Shown: positions 25,270 to 35,674 of the stretch, piece after piece
Layout: the number at the start of each line of letters is the position of its first letter
How positions within the stretch are numbered: position 1 is the first letter of the stretch
DNA from: Streptomyces barkulensis
GTDB taxonomy: Bacteria > Actinomycetota > Actinomycetes > Streptomycetales > Streptomycetaceae
Length of the DNA stretch: 46,010 nt
Assembly (NCBI RefSeq): GCF_002843305.1
Contig: NZ_PGSG01000036.1
Location: 1-46,010 of the forward strand
Reading direction: 5' to 3'
Made by a program: the position numbers and the translations under genes
Notes under the pieces: generated by a model
The model's database searches: none
What the model was told of the DNA's origin: nothing
The model's input: the letters and a program-made list of their open reading frames with translations, nothing else

Positions 25270-25377
25270 GGCGGGCTGTCCTCGGGGATGCGGCCCTCAA
25301 AGGGGTGGTGGGGTCCGGGCGCAGCCCCGGACTAGGCCGCCAACATACCGGCGCACCGGCGCGCAACGCGCCGTGCG

Positions 25378-25404
25378 TTGGCACTCCGGTTGACTGAGTG
25401 CTAA
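25378..25404 (+). promoter_or_regulatory. CIRCE operator 1 (HrcA binding site)
   Basis: TTGGCACTC, nine bases, GAGTGCTAA. This is the CIRCE inverted repeat (TTAGCACTC-N9-GAGTGCTAA) with one changed base. It overlaps the -35 box of the groES promoter, as expected for HrcA heat-shock repression. Confidence 0.95.
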
Positions 25405-25418
25405 CGCCGTCATAGTCT
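25390..25418 (+). promoter_or_regulatory. groES-groEL1 promoter
   Basis: TTGACT at 25390-25395 and TAGTCT at 25413-25418 with a 17-bp spacer form a vegetative promoter. The -35 box lies in the spacer of CIRCE 1, and CIRCE 2 starts six bases after the -10 box, so HrcA at either site would block transcription. Confidence 0.85.
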
Positions 25419-25423
25419 CAGCA

Positions 25424-25450
25424 TTGGCACTCCCCCATGGAGAGTGCCAA
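25424..25450 (+). promoter_or_regulatory. CIRCE operator 2 (HrcA binding site)
   Basis: TTGGCACTC, nine bases, GAGTGCCAA, a fully symmetric CIRCE variant located over the predicted transcription start. Confidence 0.95.
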
Positions 25451-25552
25451 CTCAAGCGACGGGCAGATCCGGCACCCGCGACGACGGATCTACCAGGTCG
25501 CCACCCCAGACATCCAAACCCCGCCGAGATCTCCGAAGGGGGAGGTCGGATC

Positions 25553-25864
25553 GTGACGACCGCCACCAGCTCCAAGGTTGCCATCAAGCCGCTCGAGGAC
25601 CGCATCGTGGTCCAGCCGCTCGACGCCGAGCAGACCACGGCTTCCGGCCTGGTCATCCCGGACACCGCGAAGGAGAAGCCCCAGGAGGGCACCGTCCTCG
25701 CCGTCGGTCCGGGCCGCTTCGAGGACGGCAACCGCCTGCCGCTCGACGTCAAGGTCGGCGACATCGTGCTGTACAGCAAGTACGGCGGCACCGAGGTGAA
25801 GTACAACAACGAGGAGTACCTCGTCCTCTCGGCGCGCGACGTTCTCGCGATCATCGAGAAGTAA
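25553..25864 (+). CDS. groES: Co-chaperonin GroES
   Basis: The 10-kDa lid of the GroEL chamber, 103 residues. It contains [13 protein letters not shown], the mobile loop ([18 protein letters not shown], cited as a region), GTVLAVGPG and the closing ARDVLAIIE. The GTG start at 25553 has GGGGGAGG upstream; the frame remains open into the CIRCE region but is not coding there. First gene of the CIRCE-controlled operon. Confidence 0.98.
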   Translation: MTTATSSKVAIKPLEDRIVVQPLDAEQTTASGLVIPDTAKEKPQEGTVLAVGPGRFEDGNRLPLDVKVGDIVLYSKYGGTEVKYNNEEYLVLSARDVLAIIEK

Positions 25865-25886
25865 GCACCGCGAAGACTGCCTGTGA

Positions 25887-27590
<1,704 letters not shown>

Positions 27591-27620
27591 GGCACGGCTC
27601 CCGCGGTACGTCCGCCGCTG

Positions 27621-27663
27621 CGGCGAGGCCCGGTCCCCTGACGCAGGGGGCCGGGCCTCGCCG
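27621..27663 (+). terminator. Terminator of groES-groEL1
   Basis: CGGCGAGGCCCGG pairs with CCGGGCCTCGCCG (13 bp), and inside it CCCCTG pairs with CAGGGG around ACG. It is the strongest hairpin in the gap between groEL1 and the convergent SDR gene. Confidence 0.9.
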
Positions 27664-27725
27664 TGCCGTGTCGCGTCGTGTCGCGGGACGGGGTCGGGGC
27701 GGCCGTAAGAGCGGCGGTGCGTTCC

Positions 27726-28496
27726 TCACCTCGGGCTGAAGCGCCCGGTGGTGGAGGAGGCGCGCGAGACCAGGCCGCGCGGTGCCAGCCGGGCCAGGCC
27801 CAGCAGCGCCTTGTAGCGCGGGTCCGGGACGGACAGCGTCTTCCCCCTGGCCAGATCCTCCAGGGCCGCGTCCACCACCCGGTCGGCGTTCAGCCACATC
27901 CAGCCCGGCACGCTCTGTGCCGACATCCCCGCGCGCCGGTGGAACTCGGTGCGCACGAACCCCGGGCACAGCGCCATCAGCCGCACCCCCGACGGCCCCA
28001 GGTCCCGCGCCGCGCCCTGGGTGAACTGCACGACCCACGCCTTGGACGCGCCGTAGGTGCCGCGCGGCACGAAGGCCGCGACCGAGGCCACGTTGACGAC
28101 GCCGCCGCGGCCCCGCTCGCGCATGCTCTCCGCGGCGGCCGAGGTCAGCCGCAGCACGGCCTCGCAGTGCACCTTGAGCATCCGCAGCTCGTCCGCCATC
28201 GGCACCTCCAGATAGCGGCCCCTGTTGCCGAATCCGGCGTTGTTGACCAGCAGGTCCACCGGGTGCTTCCGGTCGCCGAGCCGCTCCTCGACCGCCGCGA
28301 TGCCCTCGTCGGTGGCCAGGTCGGCGGTGATTATGGACGCCTCGACGCCGTGCCGGTCGTGCAGTTCGGTGGCGTGCCGCCGCAGCCGCTCGGTGTCCCG
28401 GGCGACCAGCACCACGTTGTGCCCGTCGCGTGCCAGCCGCCGGGCGAAGGCGGCGCCGATACCGGCCGTGGCCCCTGTGATCAGTGCAGTCGTCAT
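27726..28496 (-). CDS. Short-chain dehydrogenase/reductase (SDR)
   Basis: NAD(P)-dependent oxidoreductase of 256 residues. The cofactor motif is GATAGIG (8-14), with NNAG at 85-88 and the catalytic Ser138, Tyr148 and Lys152 (YGASK). The C-terminal third (GWMWLNADRVVDAALEDLARG) resembles the DltE/YqjQ-type classical SDRs. The substrate cannot be predicted. It converges with groEL1; its start has 47 bp to the stop codon of the MOSC gene upstream on the same strand. Confidence 0.88.
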   Translation of the reverse strand: MTTALITGATAGIGAAFARRLARDGHNVVLVARDTERLRRHATELHDRHGVEASIITADLATDEGIAAVEERLGDRKHPVDLLVNNAGFGNRGRYLEVPMADELRMLKVHCEAVLRLTSAAAESMRERGRGGVVNVASVAAFVPRGTYGASKAWVVQFTQGAARDLGPSGVRLMALCPGFVRTEFHRRAGMSAQSVPGWMWLNADRVVDAALEDLARGKTLSVPDPRYKALLGLARLAPRGLVSRASSTTGRFSPR

Positions 28497-28543
28497 ACGG
28501 GCACGCTATCCGGCCGGGGCCGGCGGACCGCTTTCCGGATACG

Positions 28544-29233
28544 TCAGGAGGCGTACTTCGCGGTGTACTCCAGCGCCTCTCGCCGCGCGGCGGCGGCCAG
28601 CGCGTCGCCGGCGGCCAGGACGCGGGGGAGCAGGGCCCGCTCGGTGGTCAGGGCACGGAAGAGCAGGGAGACGGTCACCCCGTGGCCGGGCCGGTGCAGA
28701 ATCTCGATCCGGTCCCCGGCGCGGATCTCACCGGGCTCGGCCACCCGCAGGTACGCCCCGGGCGCGGCGGCCCGGGTGAACGCCTTCATCCACCCCGCCC
28801 CCCGCTCCGACGGCAGGACCCCCGTCTCCCCCAGCCGGCCGGCGAAGGTGCGGCAGGGGGTGCGGGCGCAGGAGACCTCCAGCACCGCGTCCGGTCCGAT
28901 CCGCCAGCGCTCGCCGATCAGCGCCCCGTTCACGTCGGCGCCGGCGGTGGTGAGGTTCTCGCCGAAGACCCCGCCCGGCAGTTCGCGGCCGAGGACCTTC
29001 TCCCAGCCGTCCAGGTCCTCCCGGGCGAAGGCGTACACCGCCTGGTCGTCACCGCCGTGGAAGACCGGGTCGCCGATGACGTCCCCGGCCAGTCCGCTGC
29101 CGCCACCGGAGCCGGGGGCGGCCACGGCGACCGGGCCGTCGGCCGGGCGCTTGTCGATGCCGGTGAGACCGCCCGGGGCGTTGGTGTAGCCGACGGATCT
29201 GGGGCGGGCGAGGTTCACGGAGAGAAGCCGCAT
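28544..29233 (-). CDS. MOSC domain-containing protein
   Basis: 229 residues, similar to the YiiM group. Conserved features are GLTGIDKRP, HGGDDQAVYAFAREDLDGW, GENLTT (91-96) and the MOSC Cys in SCARTPCRTF (Cys127). MOSC domains bind molybdenum cofactor or sulfur and act in its transfer or in reduction of N-hydroxylated compounds; no partner is visible here. I start at the ATG at 29233, where the family-like MRLLSVNLARP begins. It is divergent from the LysR regulator with 80 bp between, so the regulator may control it. Confidence 0.85.
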   Translation of the reverse strand: MRLLSVNLARPRSVGYTNAPGGLTGIDKRPADGPVAVAAPGSGGGSGLAGDVIGDPVFHGGDDQAVYAFAREDLDGWEKVLGRELPGGVFGENLTTAGADVNGALIGERWRIGPDAVLEVSCARTPCRTFAGRLGETGVLPSERGAGWMKAFTRAAAPGAYLRVAEPGEIRAGDRIEILHRPGHGVTVSLLFRALTTERALLPRVLAAGDALAAAARREALEYTAKYAS

Positions 29234-29301
29234 GCCGCGCAGGGTAGAAGGACGCCTTCGAAGAGCGCGAACGGACAGCGGGCCGCGCGCGGTGGGCCGC
29301 T

Positions 29302-29307
29302 TATGGT
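29302..29307 (+). promoter_or_regulatory. -10 box for a probably leaderless LysR mRNA
   Basis: TATGGT ends six bases before the GTG start at 29314. GGGGGAG also lies close to the start, but with too short a spacing for efficient ribosome binding. Confidence 0.45.
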
Positions 29308-29313
29308 GGGGGA

Positions 29314-30234
29314 GTGATCGAGGCACGCCATCTCCGTGTGCTGCGCGCGGTGGCCCGTACCGGTTCCCTCTCGGCCGCCGCCCGTGCGCTGGGCTGCACG
29401 CAGCCCGCCGTCAGTCAGCAGATGAAGGCCCTGGAGCAGACCGCGGGCACCGCGCTGCTGGTGCGGGCCGGCCGTGAGACGCGACTGACCGAGGCGGGCG
29501 AGGCGCTGGTGCGGCACGCGGCGGGGATCCTGGCCGGGCTGGCCGCCGCCGAGGAGGAGGTGGCCGCCATCGCCGGGCTGCGGGCGGGCCGGGTCCGGCT
29601 GGTGTCCTTCCCCAGTGCCAGCTCCGCGATCGTGCCCGCGGCCGTCGCCGCGATGCGCGCGGAGTATCCCGGGGCCCGGGTGTCGCTGACCGAGGCGCAG
29701 CCGCCGCGCTCGGCGGAGGCGCTCCGCGAGGGCGAGTGCGACATCGCCCTCGCCTACCGCTACCCGGACGCCGCCGGGCCGGTGGAGAGCGATCCGGAGT
29801 GGGCGGACCTGGTGGTGCGGCCGCTGCTGACCGAGCGGCTGGTGGGGCTGGTCCCCGAGGACCACCGCCTGGCGCGTGCGGCGGAGGCGGGGGACGGCGT
29901 CGGGCTCGCGGAACTGGCCGGGGAGTCCTGGATCGCGGGCTGCCCGCGCTGCCGCGGCCATCTGGTGGAGGTGTGCGAGAGGGCGGGCTTCACTCCGCGG
30001 ATCGACTTCGCCACCGACGACTACCCGGCCGTGGTGGGGCTGGTGGGGGCGGGGCTGGGCGTGGCCGTGCTGCCGGGGCTGGCGGTGGAGTCGGTGCGGC
30101 CCCGCGGTGTGCGGACCGTGGGCATCAGTCCGCGGGTGCGGCGCGAGGTGGTGGCGCTGACGCTGCCGGACCTCGCCCGGGTGCCGGCGGTCGCCGCCAT
30201 GCTGGACCGGCTGTCGGACGCGGCCCGCCGCTGA
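29314..30234 (+). CDS. LysR-family transcriptional regulator
   Basis: 306 residues. The N-terminal winged helix-turn-helix shows LRVLRAVARTGSLSAAARALGCTQPAVSQQMKALE, cited as a region (about 7-41). The effector-binding half has two lobes (RLVSFPSASSAIVPAAV, DIALAYRY, GLGVAVLPGLAVE). A C-P-R-C segment (GCPRCRGHL, about 209-217) is unusual and might bind metal or sense redox state. The regulator is divergent from the MOSC-SDR pair, the classical arrangement for LysR control. The inducer is unknown. Confidence 0.9.
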   Translation: MIEARHLRVLRAVARTGSLSAAARALGCTQPAVSQQMKALEQTAGTALLVRAGRETRLTEAGEALVRHAAGILAGLAAAEEEVAAIAGLRAGRVRLVSFPSASSAIVPAAVAAMRAEYPGARVSLTEAQPPRSAEALREGECDIALAYRYPDAAGPVESDPEWADLVVRPLLTERLVGLVPEDHRLARAAEAGDGVGLAELAGESWIAGCPRCRGHLVEVCERAGFTPRIDFATDDYPAVVGLVGAGLGVAVLPGLAVESVRPRGVRTVGISPRVRREVVALTLPDLARVPAVAAMLDRLSDAARR

Positions 30235-30345
30235 CGCGGACCGCGTCCGGCGTCCGGTACCCGGCCCGTCCGGCGCCCGCGTCCACGGGGCGTCCGGGCC
30301 CGCCGGGCGCCGGGGGAGCACCCGGAGGGCGCGCGGGGAGCGGCG

Positions 30346-30651
30346 TTACGCCCCGGCCGCGCCGACCAGCCTGGTGCGGGCCCGGCCCATGAGTTCCTCG
30401 CGTTCGTCCTCGGTCAGTCCGCCCCACACCCCGTACGGCTCACGCACGGTGAGCGCGTGGGCGGCGCACTCCGCCCGGACCGGGCAGCGCATGCACACCT
30501 CCTTCGCGGACGCCTCGCGTGCGCTGCGGGCCGCTCCGCGCTCCCCTTCGGGGTGGAAGAACAGCGAGCTGTCGACTCCTCGACAGGCGGCCAGCAGCTG
30601 CCAGTCCCACAGATCGGCGTTGGGACCCGGAAGGCGGGAGAAATCTGCCAT
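30346..30651 (-). CDS. whiD: WhiB-family iron-sulfur regulator WhiD
   Basis: 101 residues. It begins MADFSRLPGPNADLWDWQ and carries four cluster-ligand cysteines: C23, then C53, C56 and C62 (CMRC then AEC). The turn motif GVWGG and the basic C-terminal tail RARTRLV follow. In Streptomyces, WhiD is needed for spore maturation and carries a [4Fe-4S] cluster that binds sigma-factor region 4. The identity rests on the N-terminal sequence and on the neighbouring divergent bldM, the order I know from S. coelicolor. The start is the ATG at 30651. Confidence 0.92.
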   Translation of the reverse strand: MADFSRLPGPNADLWDWQLLAACRGVDSSLFFHPEGERGAARSAREASAKEVCMRCPVRAECAAHALTVREPYGVWGGLTEDEREELMGRARTRLVGAAGA

Positions 30652-30886
30652 GGCTTGTCCTCTCGAAGCGAACTGATGCTGGTGAACCAGTCGAGAACAG
30701 TCACGACCGTACATCCACGGTATGAGTAGATGTAAATATGCATCTTCGAGATTTTCGGGACATACGCGAGTAATAAAAAGAAAACCCGCCAAACAGGGCA
30801 AATGACGACACGGCTGTTGATCAGCGCGGGATACCCCCTCCGTGTCGACGCCATCACGTAGGGTGTTGAAAGCGGGCGCCGAAGAC

Positions 30887-30914
30887 CGTAACTCTTTCGG
30901 GTGACCGTCGTTGA
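30887..30914 (+). promoter_or_regulatory. sigma-BldN-type promoter of bldM
   Basis: CGTAAC at 30887-30892 and CGTTGA at 30909-30914 with a 16-bp spacer match the sigma-BldN pattern as I remember it. In S. coelicolor bldM is a known direct target of sigma-BldN. The predicted leader is about 115-120 bases. Confidence 0.75.
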
Positions 30915-30924
30915 GTGTGCGGAG

Positions 30925-30973
30925 GCGGTTGACACAGACAAGTGCCGGACGGATGTCCGGGGCGGTCAACCGC
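30925..30973 (+). promoter_or_regulatory. Nested inverted repeat in the bldM leader
   Basis: GCGGTTGAC (30925-30933) pairs perfectly with GTCAACCGC (30965-30973). Inside it, CCGGAC (30945-30950) pairs with GTCCGG (30955-30960) around GGAT. It lies just downstream of the sigma-BldN promoter and so would be in the leader RNA, or it could be a protein-binding site for a second promoter. Confidence 0.6.
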
Positions 30974-31038
30974 ACAGGTGACGATTCGTACCAGCCCTGG
31001 AGGCCTAAGGTGATGCGCATGAGCTGCGGAGGGCGATC

Positions 31039-31650
31039 ATGACTTCCGTCCTCGTCTGCGACGACTCCCCGCTTGCCCGAGAGGCGCTGCGCCGCGCGGT
31101 CGCGACCGTGCCCGGCGTGGAACGTGTGACGACCGCGGCCAACGGCGAGGAAGTCCTCCGCCGCTGGGGCGCCGACCGTTCCGACCTCATCCTCATGGAC
31201 GTCCGGATGCCCGGCCTGGGCGGTGTCGAGACCGTACGGCGCCTGCTGTCGGCCGACCCCGGCGCCCGCATCATCATGCTGACCGTGGCGGAGGACCTGG
31301 ACGGCGTCGCGCTCGCCGTCGCCGCCGGCGCCCGCGGCTATCTGCACAAGGACGCCTCGCGCGCCGAGCTGCGGGCCACGGTCACCCAGGCGCTGGCCGA
31401 CCCCACCTGGAGGCTCGCGCCGCGGCGGCTTCGCTCGGCCGAGATGGGCGCCGCGCCGACGCTCACCGCCCGCGAGATCCAGGTGCTGGAGGGCATGAGC
31501 CACGGCCGCTCCAACGCCGAGATCGGACGCGAGCTGTTCCTTTCCGAGGACACGGTGAAGACCCATGCGCGGCGGCTGTTCAAGAAGCTCGGGGCTTCCG
31601 ACCGGGCGCACGCAGTGGCGCTCGGCTTCCGCTGGGGCCTCGTCCGCTAG
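31039..31650 (+). CDS. bldM: Orphan response regulator BldM
   Basis: 203 residues. The N-terminal receiver domain has acidic pocket D8-D9, Asp54 in LILMDVRMPG and the Lys in LHKDAS. A LuxR-type helix-turn-helix occupies about 138-200 (LTAREIQVLEGMSHGRSNAEIG, cited as a region; EDTVKTHARRLFKKLG). BldM works without phosphorylation, as a homodimer or with WhiI, to switch on aerial-hypha and sporulation genes. No histidine kinase is nearby. GGAGGG lies five bases before the ATG. The identity is supported by whiD and the sigma-BldN-type promoter beside it. Confidence 0.93.
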   Translation: MTSVLVCDDSPLAREALRRAVATVPGVERVTTAANGEEVLRRWGADRSDLILMDVRMPGLGGVETVRRLLSADPGARIIMLTVAEDLDGVALAVAAGARGYLHKDASRAELRATVTQALADPTWRLAPRRLRSAEMGAAPTLTAREIQVLEGMSHGRSNAEIGRELFLSEDTVKTHARRLFKKLGASDRAHAVALGFRWGLVR

Positions 31651-31980
31651 CGCCGGCGCCGGAGCGGTGGAGCCGCCGTGCTCCCCGCCCGCGGCCGGCC
31701 GTACACACCGTGCACACCGCGTGCGCCGTGGGCGCGGTGCGCCCCGAAGACGCCCCGTCGGTCCCGGAGCACCGGGAGGCGGGGCCTTCGGGATGCGGGG
31801 GCCGGTGCCGTAATCTCCGGCGTGCCGCATCCTGGATGCATGGAGTTCCTCGGGGACGTGACGGCCGGGCGTGAGGGGAGGGCGCGGGACGTGACAGCGA
31901 GTGCGCCTGCCCATAACGCTTCAGTGCACAACCACGGACGGGGTGCGGCGGAACGGCCGCGCCGGGTGCACCATGGACCG
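31651..31980. other. 330-bp gap between bldM and the sigma-factor gene
   Basis: No separate gene is supported. The sigma-factor frame stays open through most of it, with an ATG at 31840, but without a good ribosome site or conserved-looking sequence. GTGCAC occurs at about 31923 and 31967 as a short palindrome pair. I see no clear promoter or terminator. Confidence 0.5.
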
Positions 31981-32577
31981 ATGCGTGACGACGAGACGCC
32001 ATCCCCGGCCGACGGCCGCGGTGAGATCGGTGCCCTCGTCCGGCGCGCTGTGGAGGGCGACGAGCGGGCCACCCACGACCTGCTCGCCCGTGTCCACCCC
32101 CTCGCCCTGCGGTACTGCAGGACGCGGCTGACCCGGCTGCCCGGAGACGCCCGGCACTTCGTGGACGACCTGGCCCAGGAGGTCTGTCTGGCGGTGCTGT
32201 GCGCACTGCCGCGCTACCGCGACACCGGAAAACCCTTCGAGGCGTTCGTGGTCGCCATCGCCCAGCACAAGGTCGCCGATCTGCAGCGGGCCGCCATGCG
32301 CGGGCCGGGCAGTACGGCGGTGCCCTCGGACGAGATGCCCGAGCGGCCCGACGACTCGCTCGGCCCGGAGGAGAGGGCCCTGCTGAGCAGTGACGCGGAG
32401 TGGGCGAGGAAGCTGCTGGCCAACCTTCCCGAGCACCAGCGCGAGCTGGTGCTGCTGCGGGTGGCGGTCGGGCTCACCGCCGAGGAGACCGGGCAGATGC
32501 TCGGAATGTCCCCGGGGGCCGTGCGCGTTGCCCAGCATCGAGCCCTGTCGCGGCTGCGCGCCCTCGCGGAGCAGTGA
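31981..32577 (+). CDS. shbA: ECF-type RNA polymerase sigma factor, ShbA-like
   Basis: 198 residues. Region 2 spans about 13-100 ([40 protein letters not shown] as regions), and region 4 spans about 140-195 ([44 protein letters not shown]). No region 3 separates them, so it is an ECF-type factor. In S. griseus ShbA drives transcription of hrdB, the principal sigma factor gene; the name is inferred from the position between bldM and guaB and from overall similarity as I recall it. No anti-sigma gene follows. The start at 31981 is the ATG nearest the conserved region. Confidence 0.82.
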   Translation: MRDDETPSPADGRGEIGALVRRAVEGDERATHDLLARVHPLALRYCRTRLTRLPGDARHFVDDLAQEVCLAVLCALPRYRDTGKPFEAFVVAIAQHKVADLQRAAMRGPGSTAVPSDEMPERPDDSLGPEERALLSSDAEWARKLLANLPEHQRELVLLRVAVGLTAEETGQMLGMSPGAVRVAQHRALSRLRALAEQ

Positions 32578-34281
<1,704 letters not shown>

Positions 34282-34290
34282 GACGGGCCG

Positions 34291-34334
34291 GCCGGCGGCG
34301 GTCACGGCCCGCCCGGGCCGTGACCGCCGCCGGC
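34291..34334 (+). terminator. Terminator after guaB
   Basis: A perfect 20-bp stem (34291-34310 with 34315-34334) around the loop GCCC, ten bases after the guaB stop codon. It separates guaB from its paralogue, which therefore probably has its own promoter (GATACT at about 34368). Confidence 0.9.
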
Positions 34335-34405
34335 TCACCCGGTGCGCGTCCCCGGTGCCCCGCTCGGGGATACTGGGGGCGTAGACCGTAGGAAGGGCAC
34401 AGCAC

Positions 34406-35515
34406 GTGACTGAGATCGAGATCGGCCGCGGCAAGCGCGGGAGGCGGGCGTACGCCTTCGACGACATCGCGGTGGTGCCCAGTCGCCGCACGCGGGACCC
34501 GAAGGAGGTCTCGATCGCCTGGCAGATCGACGCCTACCGCTTCGAGCTGCCGTTCCTGGCCGCACCGATGGACTCGGTCGTCTCGCCGCGCACCGCGATC
34601 CGCATCGGCGAGCTGGGCGGTCTGGGGGTGCTCAACCTCGAAGGCCTGTGGACGCGCTACGAGGACCCCGAGCCGCTGCTCCACGAGATCGCCGAGATGG
34701 ACGAGGCCGTGGCGACCCGCCGGCTCCAGGAGATCTACTCCGCCCCCATCCGGGAGGAGCTGATCGGGCAGCGGATCAAGGAGGTGCGCGACTCCGGCGT
34801 GGTGACGGCCGCCGCGCTGTCGCCGCAGCGCACCGCGCAGTTCTCCAAGGCGGTCGTGGACGCGGGTGTGGACATCTTCGTCATCCGCGGCACCACCGTC
34901 TCCGCCGAGCACGTCTCCTCGGCGGCCGAACCGCTCAACCTCAAGCAGTTCATCTACGAGCTCGACGTCCCCGTCATCGTCGGCGGCTGCGCCACGTACA
35001 CCGCCGCGCTGCACCTGATGCGCACCGGCGCCGCGGGTGTGCTGGTCGGCTTCGGCGGCGGCGCCGCGCACACCACCCGCAACGTGCTGGGCATCCAGGT
35101 GCCGATGGCCACCGCCGTCGCCGACGTGGCGGCGGCCCGCCGCGACTACCTGGACGAGTCCGGCGGCCGGTACGTCCACGTCATCGCCGACGGCGGCGTG
35201 GGCTGGTCCGGCGACCTGCCCAAGGCCGTCGCCTGCGGCGCGGACGCGGTGATGATGGGCTCCCCGCTGGCCCGTGCCACCGACGCGCCCGGCCACGGGC
35301 ACCACTGGGGCATGGAGGCCGTCCACGAGGACGTGCCGCGCGGCAGGCGCGTCAACCTCGGCACCGTCGGCACCACCGAGGAGATCCTGCTCGGCCCCTC
35401 GCACAGCCCCGAGGGCCACATGAACTTCTTCGGCGCCCTGCGCCGGGCCATGGCCACCACCGGCTACTCGGAGCTCAAGGAGTTCCAGCGCGTGGAGGTC
35501 ACCGTCTCCCGCTGA
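34406..35515 (+). CDS. GuaB3-family IMP dehydrogenase-related protein
   Basis: 369 residues of the GuaB3 family found in actinobacteria. It has the IMPDH barrel start AYAFDDIAVVPSRRT, LAAPMDSVVSPRTAI and GLGVLNLEGLW, but no CBS domains. The loop that carries the catalytic Cys in true IMPDH reads GFGGGAAHTTRNVLG here, so the Cys is absent, as is normal for this family. The GTG start at 34406 has GGAAGGG upstream. In some bacteria GuaB3 proteins have been linked to purine metabolism, possibly as GMP reductase; I leave the activity open. Confidence 0.88.
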   Translation: MTEIEIGRGKRGRRAYAFDDIAVVPSRRTRDPKEVSIAWQIDAYRFELPFLAAPMDSVVSPRTAIRIGELGGLGVLNLEGLWTRYEDPEPLLHEIAEMDEAVATRRLQEIYSAPIREELIGQRIKEVRDSGVVTAAALSPQRTAQFSKAVVDAGVDIFVIRGTTVSAEHVSSAAEPLNLKQFIYELDVPVIVGGCATYTAALHLMRTGAAGVLVGFGGGAAHTTRNVLGIQVPMATAVADVAAARRDYLDESGGRYVHVIADGGVGWSGDLPKAVACGADAVMMGSPLARATDAPGHGHHWGMEAVHEDVPRGRRVNLGTVGTTEEILLGPSHSPEGHMNFFGALRRAMATTGYSELKEFQRVEVTVSR

Positions 35516-35532
35516 GCGCGGGCGGCCCGTAA

Positions 35533-35574
35533 GGCGGAACTCGTACGGCGGAACTCGTACGGCGGAACTCGTAC
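35533..35574. repeat. 14-bp tandem repeat, three copies
   Basis: GGCGGAACTCGTAC occurs three times in exact tandem just after the GuaB3 gene and before its terminator. It is untranslated. Confidence 0.95.
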
Positions 35575-35581
35575 GGCCGAA

Positions 35582-35623
35582 GGGGCTGGGCCCGGTGGAC
35601 GCACCACCGGGCCCGGCCCCTTT
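35582..35623 (+). terminator. Terminator after the GuaB3 gene
   Basis: A 17-bp stem (35582-35598 with 35604-35620, one wobble pair) around ACGCA is followed by TTT. It lies between convergent genes and is the most canonical terminator in the window. Confidence 0.92.
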
Positions 35624-35674
35624 GCTGTGTTCCCCTGTTCCCCGTGTGCGCGCCGACCGTGACGGGCGCCCGCG

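Larger units (their letters stand above)
30652..31038. other. Divergent whiD-bldM control region
   Basis: This 387-bp region holds the promoters of two developmental genes. The part nearest whiD (about 30715-30790) is strikingly AT-rich for this genome, with GTAAATATGCATC and AATAAAAAGAAAA. Beside whiD, CTGGT-GA-ACCAG at about 30675-30690 can form a small hairpin. The half nearest bldM holds a sigma-BldN-type promoter and a nested inverted repeat, listed separately. Confidence 0.7.
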
